Part shown: positions 53,832 through 63,271 of the stretch, piece after piece
How the letters are laid out: each line of letters begins with the position of its first letter
Numbering within the stretch: the stretch's first letter is position 1
NCBI RefSeq assembly: GCF_029238095.1
Contig: NZ_JAQWGS010000008.1
Location: 114,275 to 178,274 of the forward strand
Reading direction: 5' to 3'
DNA length: 64,000 nt
Source of the DNA: Lacinutrix sp.
GTDB taxonomy: Bacteria; Bacteroidota; Bacteroidia; Flavobacteriales; Flavobacteriaceae
Program-made: the position numbers and the translations under genes
Notes under the pieces: generated by a model
Seen by the model: the letters and a program-made list of their open reading frames with translations, nothing else
What the model was told of the DNA's origin: nothing
Databases searched by the model: none

Positions 53832-56800
53832 ATGCAAATTAAATCCATTTTTGCCCTAGCGTTCTGTATCTTTATATCGCTATCCTGTACTAAAAAAGAA
53901 ACTGAGACAGATAATCTTTTTAAATTTAGAGACTATATTAGTTATACTACATCAGGACGAATATCGACGACAAGCAGCATCCAAATTAGCTTAGCCAAAG
54001 AAGTTGAAGGTTGGGAAATTGGGAATGAAATTGATAAAAACCTCATCTCTATTAAACCTCACGTTTCAGGAAATTTAAAAATAGCAAATAAACATGCGTT
54101 AACGTTTACTCCAAACGAGGCTTTAGATCCAGATACAGAGTATTCGGTGACTGTTAAATTAAGAGAAATTTATCCAGATATACCTTCTGAGTATTCAGAT
54201 TATACCTTTCAATTTAAAACCATAACACCCAACTTTAATGTGGTGACTAACGATTTACAATCTTACAGTAAAGAATGGCAATATTTACTAGGTGTTGTAA
54301 AATCTGAAGACAATATAACAACAGAACAAGCAAAACAATTGGTTGAAGCCTCTCAAGGTGGAAAAAAACTAAATATAGAATGGAATGAAGAGCGTGTACC
54401 TTCAAGGTTTTTTGAATTTAAAATAGATAGTATTAGTCGTAAAGTCGAAGATAGTGAGATACTATTAAAATGGAACGGAAAAGTAATAGAGGCAGATAAC
54501 TCTGGTGAAAACACGGTTAAAATTCCTGGAAAAAACAACTTTACTATTACAAAAATAGATGCGATTCAAAATCCTGAGCAATACCTGTCTATTAACTTTT
54601 CAGATCCTATAAAAAAGCAACAAAATTTCGACGGATTAATTACGATTCAAAATATAAAAAGCCCTAAATATATTGTCGCTGGTAATGTTTTAAAAGTCTA
54701 TCCAGATTCAAAAATCACAGGAAATGTTCGCCTAGATGTCTTTCAAGGAATATTAAATACCGAAGGCTATAAGTTGAAAAAACCGTTTTCTGAATTTATT
54801 TCTTTCCATGAAATAAAACCAAATGTGCGTTTAATAAATAGTGGTGTAATACTTCCAAACTCCCAAGAATTAAAATTCAATTTTGAAGCCGTAAACCTAA
54901 AAAAAGTAGATCTAAAAGTTATTAAAATCTACGAAGACAATGTGCTTCAGTTTTTACAAGATAATGAGTTACAAGGTGGAAACGAAAACAGTATTAGACA
55001 AGTAGGTAGACGTATAGCAAAACAAACGATTACGCTTATTAACGATGATGTAGAAAACTCTGGAAAATGGAAAACCTATAGTGCAGATTTATCTAAAATA
55101 TTTAAAGCAGATCCTGGAGCGCTTTACAGAATAGAAGTAAGTTTTAAAAAGGGATACTCTCTTTATAATTGCGAAGTAAACACAAATATTACAAATTCTG
55201 AAGACAATGAAGATTACTATGAAGACGAATATTATGAGGACGAGTATTATGGCGATGAGTATTCAGAAAACACATCAGAAGACCAAGAGCAACGCGAGGA
55301 AGACTATTGGGATAACGTAACATATAGATATCGAAGTTATAGCTACAATTGGAGAGAACGTGATAATCCTTGTCATGCAGCTTATTACAATCAAGATCGT
55401 GAGATTTCACAAAATTTATTAGCTTCAAACCTAGGTGTAATAGTAAAAAAAGGCACTAATAATAATTACTACTTTGCAGTTACAAATATTTTAAATACTA
55501 ATGTAGAAGCTGGTGCAAAAGTAACGCTCTACAACTACCAACAACAGGAAATTTCTAGTATAAACACAGATCAAGAAGGCTTGGCAACAATGCAAGTTAA
55601 GAGTCATGCAGCATTTGCTATTGTTAGTAAAAATAATAACAAAACTTATATTAAATTAAGAGATGGTCGCGCACTTTCTTTAAGTAAATTCGATGTTTCT
55701 GGAAACCATTTACAACGTGGTCTAAAAGGTTATATATATGGTGAACGTGGTGTTTGGAGACCTGGAGACTCATTACATCTTACTTTTATTTTAGACGATA
55801 ATGGTAACAAACTACCAAAAGGTCATCCCGTAAAAATGGAAGTTACAGATCCTAATGGAAAACTAGCATACAAGAAAATTACTAGCGAAAATGTTAACGA
55901 TTTTTACACCTTTACTGTGCCAACATCTACCGAAAACAAAACAGGTAACTGGAACGCAAAAGTGAGTGTTGGTGGTGCAACTTTTTACAAAAGTTTAAAA
56001 ATTGAAACTGTTAAACCTAATCGTTTAAAAATTAAAGTCGATTTTAAAGATGAAGTACTCTCTGGAAGCGAAGCATTAAATGGAACTCTTAATGTAAATT
56101 GGCTACATGGAGCACCTGCTAAAAATGTGAAAACTGAAATTAAAGCAAAGTTTAGCAACGCTTACACACCTTTTAAAAACTACAAAGATTATACTTTTAA
56201 AGATCCTTCTCGTTCTTTTTCTCAAGAAGAATTAAATGTTTTTGAAGGTAATGTAAACGAAGAAGGATTTGCTGAAATAAATAATAAATTAAGCGTAGGA
56301 CAAAATGCTCCAGGCATGCTTAACGTCCAGTTTTTAGTGCGTGCTTTCGAGAATGGAGGCGATTTTTCTATGGATGCTTTTACTAAACAATACGCACCAT
56401 ACAAATCGTTTGTTGGATTACGTTCGCCTAAAGGTCGTGCTTATGGTTCGTTTTATACAGACGAAAACCAAACCTTCGATATTGTTGTGGTCGACGATCA
56501 AGGAAAACCAATAAAACGTAATGGCTTAGAAGTTAAAGTCTATAAGGTTGAATGGCGTTGGTGGTGGAATTCGTCTTACGACAACCTATCAAAATACACT
56601 TCTAGTTCTTTTCATAGGCCGTTTATGAATAGTATAATAAACTCAGATTCTAAAGGAAAAGCAAGTGTTACTATTAATGTGCCTGAAGCAGAAGGTGGAC
56701 GTTATTTAATTCGCGTTTACGATCCTAAAAGTGGACACGCTACAGGTCGAACAGCATACTTCTACAAAAACTGGTGGAAAAGACAACCTTCTGGCGACAA

Positions 56801-59417
56801 AGAAGCTGCAAAAATGTTAGTGTTCGCAGCAGATAAAGAAAACTACAATGTTGGTGAAACAGCTAAAATCACCTTTCCATCTGGAACAGAAGGTCGTGCT
56901 CTTATTTCTATTGAAAATGGAACCGAAGTTATAGAACACAAATGGTTAAAAACAAAAGCAGGAGAAACCGTTGTAGATATTCCTATTACAAAAGCAATGG
57001 CTCCTAATGTGTTTGTAAACATTTCGTTGTTACAACCTCATGCTAGTACCGAAAACGATTTACCATTACGTCTCTATGGTGTTATCCCAATTTTAGTTGA
57101 AGATCCAAATACCAAATTGGAGCCAGAAATTAGAATGCCAAGTGTTCTAAGACCTGAAGAAGAGTTTACAGTAATTGTTTCAGAAAAAAACGATAAGTCA
57201 ATGACGTATACTATAGCAATGGTTGAGGAAGGTTTACTAGACTTAACGCGTTTTAAAACACCAAATGCATGGTCTGCTTTTTATGCTCGTGAAGCTTTAG
57301 GAGTAAAAACTTGGGATGTTTTCGACGATGTTATTGGTGCATACAGTGGTAGCATCGATCAGATATTTGCAATTGGAGGTGATGGAAGTGCAGCTGGTGG
57401 AAAAAACAAAAAAGCAAACCGTTTTAAGCCTGTTGTTAAAGTATTAGGTCCTTTTATATTAGAAGCTGGCGGAAGAACAACGCATAATATAAAAATGCCT
57501 AATTATATTGGTGCAGTTAGAACAATGGTTGTTGCTGGTAATACTAAAACCCAAGCTTATGGAAGTACAGCTAAATCTGTTGAAGTAAAAAAACCTTTAA
57601 TGGTTTTAGCAACTTTACCGAGAAAGCTAAGTCCTGGTGAAAAAGTGACACTTCCAGTTACTGTTTTTGCCATGGAACCAAAGGTTAAAAATGTTGATAT
57701 TAAGCTTAAATTAAGTAACGGCATTACCATTGTTGGTGAACAATCTAAAACATTGTCATTTGCAAAACCAGATGAACAAATGGCATTTTTCGAGTTAGAC
57801 GTCAGTCAAGCAAACGGTATAAATACTGTAGAAGTTATTGCCACTGGAAATGGAGAAAAATCAACTTACAAAGTAGAATTGGATGTCGAAAATGTAAATC
57901 CTATAACGTCTAAAGCTTTAGATAAAACGTTAGAGAAATCTGCTTCAACGAGTTTAGACTTTGAAACTTTTGGTGTGGTAAACTCAAATAGTGCAACAGT
58001 AGAATTTTCTACCATGCCACCTATGGATTTCTCTCGTAGATTACAGTATTTAGTACAATATCCTCATGGTTGCGTAGAACAAACAACTTCTGGAGTGTTT
58101 CCACAGTTATATTTAAATGAAATTTTTGATATTCCATTGAAGAAAAAACAAGAAATTCAGTCCAATATAGAAAACGGAATTAAACGTCTTGGAAATTTCC
58201 AAAGACCAAATGGTGGCATGAGTTACTGGATGGGAGAAGCCTCTGCAAATGATTGGGGAACCAGCTATTCTGGACATTTTATGTTAGAAGCCGAAAAACT
58301 AGGATTTGTGCTTCCTCTTACATTTAAAAGTAACTGGATAAAATACCAAAAAGAAGCTGCTAGAAGCTGGAGGCCAAGCTATAAAACCTATAATAGCGAT
58401 TTAGCACAAGCTTACAGATTATATACTTTAGCTTTAGCTGGAAGTCCAGATCTAGGAGCCATGAACAGACTAAAAGAATTTGGTGAAATTTCTAACGAAG
58501 CAAAATGGAGATTAGCAGCCGCTTACGCTTTAGCAGGACAAACAGAGGCCAGTAAAGCTATTTCTAAAACAGCCAATATAGAATTTCAAGCGCCTAGATA
58601 TAACTATTATACTTATGGCTCTGTAGATAGAAATCGTGCCATGGCATTAGAAACTATGGTATTAACCAAAGATTCTAGAATGCAAGAATTAGCAAAAACC
58701 TTAGCTAAAAATTTGTCGAGTAACCGTTGGATGAGTACACAAACAACAGCTTATAGTTTACTTGCTATGGCAAAAATGGTGAAAGAAAATGGAGGAAAAT
58801 CTCTTGATTTAGAATACACCATTAACGGTAAAACCCAAAACATAAAGACCAATAGCGCTATTGCGCAACGTGGATTAAAAGTTATAGATGGAAAAAACAC
58901 TTTAACCTTTAAAAACAAACAAGGCAATGTGGTTTACGTTCGTGTTTTAAATTCTGGAAAACTGCCTTTAGGTGAAGAATTAACCGAACAAAGAGGCTTG
59001 AGTACTAGTGTTGTTTATAAAGATTTAAAAGGCAATGAAATTAATATAGAGAGCCTAAAACAAGGTCAAGATTTTGTGGCCACAGTAACAGTTTCTAACC
59101 TTAAAAACGAACGCGTTACAGATGTTGCATTAACACAAATATTTCCATCTGGATGGGAAATAGTAAACACACGTTTTACAGATTTTGGAAGCGTAACGAA
59201 ACGAAGCGATGCAAGATTTACAGATATTAGAGACGATCGTGTTAATTTCTATTTCGATTTAAATAAAAAAGGTAAATATGGCACCAACACATTTAACGTT
59301 ATGCTTAATGCATCATACTTAGGAACCTATTATTTACCAGGAATTCAAGCCGAAGCTATGTACGATAATGAGTTTTTAGTTCGAACAAAAGGACAATGGG
59401 TAACTGTAGAGAAATAA
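53832..59417 (+). CDS. Bacterial alpha-2-macroglobulin, lipoprotein with thioester
   Basis: The 1861 residues start with a lipoprotein signal (LAFCIFISLSC, Cys19) and contain MG domains. The thioester motif is intact: YPHGCVEQTTSGVFPQLYLN with Cys1414 and Gln1417. Just after residue 455 there is an acidic, tyrosine-rich insertion (DYYEDEYYEDEYYGDEY). An alpha/alpha-toroid region and a receptor-binding-like C-terminus follow. It traps proteases in the periplasm. PbpC, its usual partner, is encoded three genes downstream. Confidence 0.95.
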   Translation: MQIKSIFALAFCIFISLSCTKKETETDNLFKFRDYISYTTSGRISTTSSIQISLAKEVEGWEIGNEIDKNLISIKPHVSGNLKIANKHALTFTPNEALDPDTEYSVTVKLREIYPDIPSEYSDYTFQFKTITPNFNVVTNDLQSYSKEWQYLLGVVKSEDNITTEQAKQLVEASQGGKKLNIEWNEERVPSRFFEFKIDSISRKVEDSEILLKWNGKVIEADNSGENTVKIPGKNNFTITKIDAIQNPEQYLSINFSDPIKKQQNFDGLITIQNIKSPKYIVAGNVLKVYPDSKITGNVRLDVFQGILNTEGYKLKKPFSEFISFHEIKPNVRLINSGVILPNSQELKFNFEAVNLKKVDLKVIKIYEDNVLQFLQDNELQGGNENSIRQVGRRIAKQTITLINDDVENSGKWKTYSADLSKIFKADPGALYRIEVSFKKGYSLYNCEVNTNITNSEDNEDYYEDEYYEDEYYGDEYSENTSEDQEQREEDYWDNVTYRYRSYSYNWRERDNPCHAAYYNQDREISQNLLASNLGVIVKKGTNNNYYFAVTNILNTNVEAGAKVTLYNYQQQEISSINTDQEGLATMQVKSHAAFAIVSKNNNKTYIKLRDGRALSLSKFDVSGNHLQRGLKGYIYGERGVWRPGDSLHLTFILDDNGNKLPKGHPVKMEVTDPNGKLAYKKITSENVNDFYTFTVPTSTENKTGNWNAKVSVGGATFYKSLKIETVKPNRLKIKVDFKDEVLSGSEALNGTLNVNWLHGAPAKNVKTEIKAKFSNAYTPFKNYKDYTFKDPSRSFSQEELNVFEGNVNEEGFAEINNKLSVGQNAPGMLNVQFLVRAFENGGDFSMDAFTKQYAPYKSFVGLRSPKGRAYGSFYTDENQTFDIVVVDDQGKPIKRNGLEVKVYKVEWRWWWNSSYDNLSKYTSSSFHRPFMNSIINSDSKGKASVTINVPEAEGGRYLIRVYDPKSGHATGRTAYFYKNWWKRQPSGDKEAAKMLVFAADKENYNVGETAKITFPSGTEGRALISIENGTEVIEHKWLKTKAGETVVDIPITKAMAPNVFVNISLLQPHASTENDLPLRLYGVIPILVEDPNTKLEPEIRMPSVLRPEEEFTVIVSEKNDKSMTYTIAMVEEGLLDLTRFKTPNAWSAFYAREALGVKTWDVFDDVIGAYSGSIDQIFAIGGDGSAAGGKNKKANRFKPVVKVLGPFILEAGGRTTHNIKMPNYIGAVRTMVVAGNTKTQAYGSTAKSVEVKKPLMVLATLPRKLSPGEKVTLPVTVFAMEPKVKNVDIKLKLSNGITIVGEQSKTLSFAKPDEQMAFFELDVSQANGINTVEVIATGNGEKSTYKVELDVENVNPITSKALDKTLEKSASTSLDFETFGVVNSNSATVEFSTMPPMDFSRRLQYLVQYPHGCVEQTTSGVFPQLYLNEIFDIPLKKKQEIQSNIENGIKRLGNFQRPNGGMSYWMGEASANDWGTSYSGHFMLEAEKLGFVLPLTFKSNWIKYQKEAARSWRPSYKTYNSDLAQAYRLYTLALAGSPDLGAMNRLKEFGEISNEAKWRLAAAYALAGQTEASKAISKTANIEFQAPRYNYYTYGSVDRNRAMALETMVLTKDSRMQELAKTLAKNLSSNRWMSTQTTAYSLLAMAKMVKENGGKSLDLEYTINGKTQNIKTNSAIAQRGLKVIDGKNTLTFKNKQGNVVYVRVLNSGKLPLGEELTEQRGLSTSVVYKDLKGNEINIESLKQGQDFVATVTVSNLKNERVTDVALTQIFPSGWEIVNTRFTDFGSVTKRSDARFTDIRDDRVNFYFDLNKKGKYGTNTFNVMLNASYLGTYYLPGIQAEAMYDNEFLVRTKGQWVTVEK

Positions 59418-59545
59418 ATAATATTAAATAAAAAACCAATTCCTATTGAAATATATAATAAAAGGACGCTTTTAGTATCTGTTTTAAAAGGTAAAAAACC
59501 AATCAAAAATGTTTAACTGTCATATTAATTTAAAACACAAACATT

Positions 59546-60406
59546 ATGAAAACGACAAAACATTTTTTAACAGCAATTTTAGTATTAGTAGCAACTTTTA
59601 GTTATGGGCAAGATTATGCCTATGTTAATGCAGATAGCGGTTTAACAGTAAGAGAAAGACCAGATATAAGCGCTTCAAAACTAGGAAAACTAATGTATAA
59701 CGAAGCAGTAGAAGTAGTAGAGAAAACCAACGTGAGATTGGTTGTAATAGATGAAGGCAACAAAATTGCAGGAGAATGGGTAAAGATAAAAATGAATGGC
59801 TACCAAGACCTAAAAGGCTACGTTTTTAATGGTTTTTTATCTGAAAACAAAATGCCAAAAATTATTAACGTCAAGTTTCCTGAAGCTAATATTCACATTA
59901 AAAACTTAGCTATAGTAGATGATGATGCGCTTCGCCATTTAGTAAACGAAAATAATTTAAGTATTGATGTAGATTTGGGACATTCACCTGAAAAGAAAAT
60001 TATATTAATTAAAGACAATCAATACAAAAGCATTAAAATTCTTCAACGTTATGAAAACAGTATCACGATTATGAATGAAGGACCTCATTGCGATTTAATA
60101 AATTGGAAACACTACTATTCAGATTGGAAGCCTATTAAAAAAATAAATAACTTAAAGTTTGAAACATTATCATACTCTCAAGCAGATTACAAACAATTTA
60201 TTCCTGTTGATATCGAAGAGCTTAAGCAAGTTGTTTCAGAACAATGTGGAGAAGATTGGGCAAAATATATTGAAAAAGTAACAACTGTTAATCAGTATCC
60301 TACTGGAGTAACAACAAGTAAGATTTTTTTAAAATTTATTTTAATAGATTTGGAAGATAACGTCACAGAAAAAACAATAGCATTTGTAATCCCAATGGGT
60401 TGCTAA
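59546..60406 (+). CDS. Secreted SH3 domain protein
   Basis: The 286 residues have a signal peptide (FLTAILVLVATFSYGQ) and one bacterial SH3 domain (VNADSGLTVRERPDISASKL) at the N-terminus. A longer C-terminal part with no motif I know follows. It probably acts in the periplasm on the cell wall or as an accessory to the A2M/PbpC genes. It follows A2M by 128 nt. A TTG-started reading of the next gene would overlap it by 7 nt. Confidence 0.82.
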   Translation: MKTTKHFLTAILVLVATFSYGQDYAYVNADSGLTVRERPDISASKLGKLMYNEAVEVVEKTNVRLVVIDEGNKIAGEWVKIKMNGYQDLKGYVFNGFLSENKMPKIINVKFPEANIHIKNLAIVDDDALRHLVNENNLSIDVDLGHSPEKKIILIKDNQYKSIKILQRYENSITIMNEGPHCDLINWKHYYSDWKPIKKINNLKFETLSYSQADYKQFIPVDIEELKQVVSEQCGEDWAKYIEKVTTVNQYPTGVTTSKIFLKFILIDLEDNVTEKTIAFVIPMGC

Positions 60407-60417
60407 ATACATTAAAG

Positions 60418-60726
60418 ATGAAAAACTTTAAACCATACTACGCAGTGATTTTTACATCCACAAGAACCAAAGGAGACAATGGTTATAATGAAATGGCAAC
60501 ATTAATGGAGTCTTTGGCCAAAAAACAAAAAGGTTTTATTAGTATAGATTCTGCAAGACACGATATAGGAATCACTGTGAGTTATTGGAAAAGTTTAGAT
60601 GCAATACATCATTGGAAACTACAAACAGATCATATTGTAGCGCAGCAAAAAGGGATAAAAAACTGGTACAGTTGGTATAACGTACGAATTTGTAAAGTGG
60701 AGCGTGAATATGAATTTAATAAATAG
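60418..60726 (+). CDS. Antibiotic biosynthesis monooxygenase (ABM) domain protein
   Basis: I start at the ATG at 60418 (MKNFKPYYAVIFTS), 11 nt after the SH3 gene stop, and not at the TTG at 60400. The 102 residues form a ferredoxin-like ABM fold (ATLMESLAKKQKGFISIDSA and VSYWKSLDAIHHWKLQTDH). Such proteins can be heme-degrading or quinone oxidising, but the active residues are not fixed. The position in the A2M/PbpC run is unusual. Confidence 0.85.
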   Translation: MKNFKPYYAVIFTSTRTKGDNGYNEMATLMESLAKKQKGFISIDSARHDIGITVSYWKSLDAIHHWKLQTDHIVAQQKGIKNWYSWYNVRICKVEREYEFNK

Positions 60727-60789
60727 TCAAGTAACTACTAGTCATTTTCCGAAGTGTTAAAAAAAACTCCTAAGTACTAAGGAAGCAAA

Positions 60790-63141
60790 TTGAAAATAAT
60801 TTCAGCATATATAAAACGTAATAAAATAAAGTCGATAATTCTCGCTTTAGTTTTACTTGCCTACTATTTTTGTTTACCTAAACAACTTTTTAAAGATCCA
60901 ACTGCTACAGTAATAACAAGCTCAAACAACACTTTGTTAGGTGCACAAATAGCTAAAGATGGACAATGGCGATTTCCAAAAACTGACAGTATCCCAGAAA
61001 AATTCGAGATTTGTATAATTAATTTTGAAGACGAATATTTCTACAAGCATCCTGGCTTTAATCCTATTTCAATTTTTAAAGCATTAAAGCAAAATATTAA
61101 TTCTGGTGAAGTAAAACGTGGTGGCAGCACACTCACACAACAAGTAATTCGCTTATCTAGAAAAGGACAATCTAGAACTTATTTAGAGAAAATTAAAGAA
61201 ATTATTTTAGCTACACGTTTAGAATTACGTGAAAGTAAGGCACAAATTTTAACTTATTATGCTAGCTACGCTCCTTTTGGAGGTAATGTTGTTGGCATAG
61301 ATGCTGCTTCTTGGCGCTATTTTAATAGGAATCCACACCAATTATCTTGGGCAGAAAGCGCAACATTAGCAGTTTTACCAAATGCACCAAGTTTAATTTA
61401 TCCTGGGAAAAACCAGAAACAATTACTAGAAAAACGGAATAGACTTCTAAAAAAACTACTAAATAAAGAGATTATAGATTCGTTAACCTATAATTTATCT
61501 ATTGCAGAAGGCTTACCTCAAAAGCCTTATCCTTTACCACAGATTGCACCTCATTTACTTCAGAAAATAGCAAAATCAAATTATGGTGAGCGCATTAAAA
61601 CAACTATAGATTTTAAACTACAAGATCAAGCTAATAATTTAGTTTACAATCATTATAACCTATTAAAACAAAACGAAATTCATAATATTTCAGTCTTGGT
61701 TTTAGATGTAAACACTAGACAAGTTCTAACTTACATAGGAAATTCTCCAACAACTAAAAAAAATCAAAAAGATGTTGATGTTATAAATAAACCAAGAAGT
61801 ACAGGAAGCATTTTAAAACCTTTTTTATATGCAGCCATGTTAGATGCAGGCGATTTATTACCAAACACTTTAGTTGCAGATGTACCAACACAATTTGGAA
61901 ATTATGTGCCTGAAAACTATAATAAAGAATTTGATGGTGCTGTACCTGCAAGTAGAGCATTATCGCGTTCTTTAAATGTACCAGCTGTAAGAATGCTTAA
62001 GGATTTTGGTTTAGATAGGTTTCATCATTATTTAAAAGAACTTAAGCTTAAAGATGTAAAATATAACGCCAACCACTATGGTTTATCGTTAATTTTAGGA
62101 GGTGCAGAAAGTAATTTATGGGATTTGTGTAAAAGTTATGCGAGTTTTTCTTCAACTTTAAATCATTTTAATGAGACGTCAAGCGAATATTATTCGAACG
62201 AGTTTTGCGAACCTACTTTTTTTGCATCAGAAACTATTGACTTTGGTAAAAAATCGACAGAAAAAACTGTGTTCGATGCTGCTTCAATTTATTTAACCTA
62301 TCAAAGCTTAAAAGAAGTAAACAGACCTGAAGGAGATGAAAACTGGGAATTTTTTGATGATTCTAAACAAATCGCCTGGAAAACAGGTACAAGTTTTGGG
62401 TTTAGAGACGCTTGGGCAATTGGCACAACAAAAGATTATGTAGTAGGTGTTTGGGTTGGAAATGCAGATGGAGAAGGAAGACCAGGTTTAGTTGGCGTTC
62501 AAGCTGCTGCACCTATTCTTTTTGATGTATTCGATTTGCTCCCAAATAGCGATTGGTTCTCAAAACCTTTTGATGAAATGAGTGAAATTAGTATTTGTAA
62601 AGAAAGTGGTTTTAGAGCAGGACAGCATTGCGAGAATAAGCTACAGCAATTTGTTCAAAATAGTGGACTCAAAACAAAACCTTGTCCTTATCACATTTTA
62701 GTCCATTTAGATACTACTAAAAGCCATCAGGTAAATTCGTCTTGCGTAGATTTAAGTGCTGTCTCAAACACTTCGTGGTTTGTTTTACCTCCTTTAATGG
62801 AATTTTACTACAAGTCCAAAAACCCTTTTTATATACCACTACCTCCTTTTAGAAATGATTGTGTTGGAAATGAACAAATAAGTATGCAATTTATTTATCC
62901 TAAAGACAATACTATTATTTTTTTACCTAAAGATTTAAATGGTGAAATTAATGAGCTCATTTTAAAGATTGCACACTCAAAACCAAAGACCAAAATTTTC
63001 TGGTATTTAAACAACCTTTTTATTGGTAAAACAACTGATATTCACGACTTAGCTATTATTCCTAAAGAAGGAAAACATGTAATTACAGCTGTAGATGAAT
63101 TTGGGAATGAAATAAAAAGAACAATACAAATTACTAATTAA
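60790..63141 (+). CDS. pbpC: Penicillin-binding protein 1C
   Basis: The 783 residues have an N-terminal membrane anchor and a GT51 transglycosylase domain (FEDEYFYKHPGFNPISIFKA with the catalytic Glu, RGGSTLTQQVIRLSRK). A transpeptidase domain follows with SxxK in RSTGSILKPFLYAAML and KTGTSFGFRDAW, then the PBP1C C-terminal domain. The start is TTG at 60790 (MKIISAYIKRNKIKSIILAL). PbpC rebuilds peptidoglycan near sites of attack and is found with A2M genes. Confidence 0.95.
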   Translation: MKIISAYIKRNKIKSIILALVLLAYYFCLPKQLFKDPTATVITSSNNTLLGAQIAKDGQWRFPKTDSIPEKFEICIINFEDEYFYKHPGFNPISIFKALKQNINSGEVKRGGSTLTQQVIRLSRKGQSRTYLEKIKEIILATRLELRESKAQILTYYASYAPFGGNVVGIDAASWRYFNRNPHQLSWAESATLAVLPNAPSLIYPGKNQKQLLEKRNRLLKKLLNKEIIDSLTYNLSIAEGLPQKPYPLPQIAPHLLQKIAKSNYGERIKTTIDFKLQDQANNLVYNHYNLLKQNEIHNISVLVLDVNTRQVLTYIGNSPTTKKNQKDVDVINKPRSTGSILKPFLYAAMLDAGDLLPNTLVADVPTQFGNYVPENYNKEFDGAVPASRALSRSLNVPAVRMLKDFGLDRFHHYLKELKLKDVKYNANHYGLSLILGGAESNLWDLCKSYASFSSTLNHFNETSSEYYSNEFCEPTFFASETIDFGKKSTEKTVFDAASIYLTYQSLKEVNRPEGDENWEFFDDSKQIAWKTGTSFGFRDAWAIGTTKDYVVGVWVGNADGEGRPGLVGVQAAAPILFDVFDLLPNSDWFSKPFDEMSEISICKESGFRAGQHCENKLQQFVQNSGLKTKPCPYHILVHLDTTKSHQVNSSCVDLSAVSNTSWFVLPPLMEFYYKSKNPFYIPLPPFRNDCVGNEQISMQFIYPKDNTIIFLPKDLNGEINELILKIAHSKPKTKIFWYLNNLFIGKTTDIHDLAIIPKEGKHVITAVDEFGNEIKRTIQITN

Positions 63142-63271
63142 AACCATTAAAAAACCAATCACTTCATCGAAAATAACATAGATTTTATCTAACATTATCT
63201 AGAAATATTGTAATTTAGTATATATTTAACATTTAATTTTTGTTAAAAACAGATCTAACACTAACCACAAA

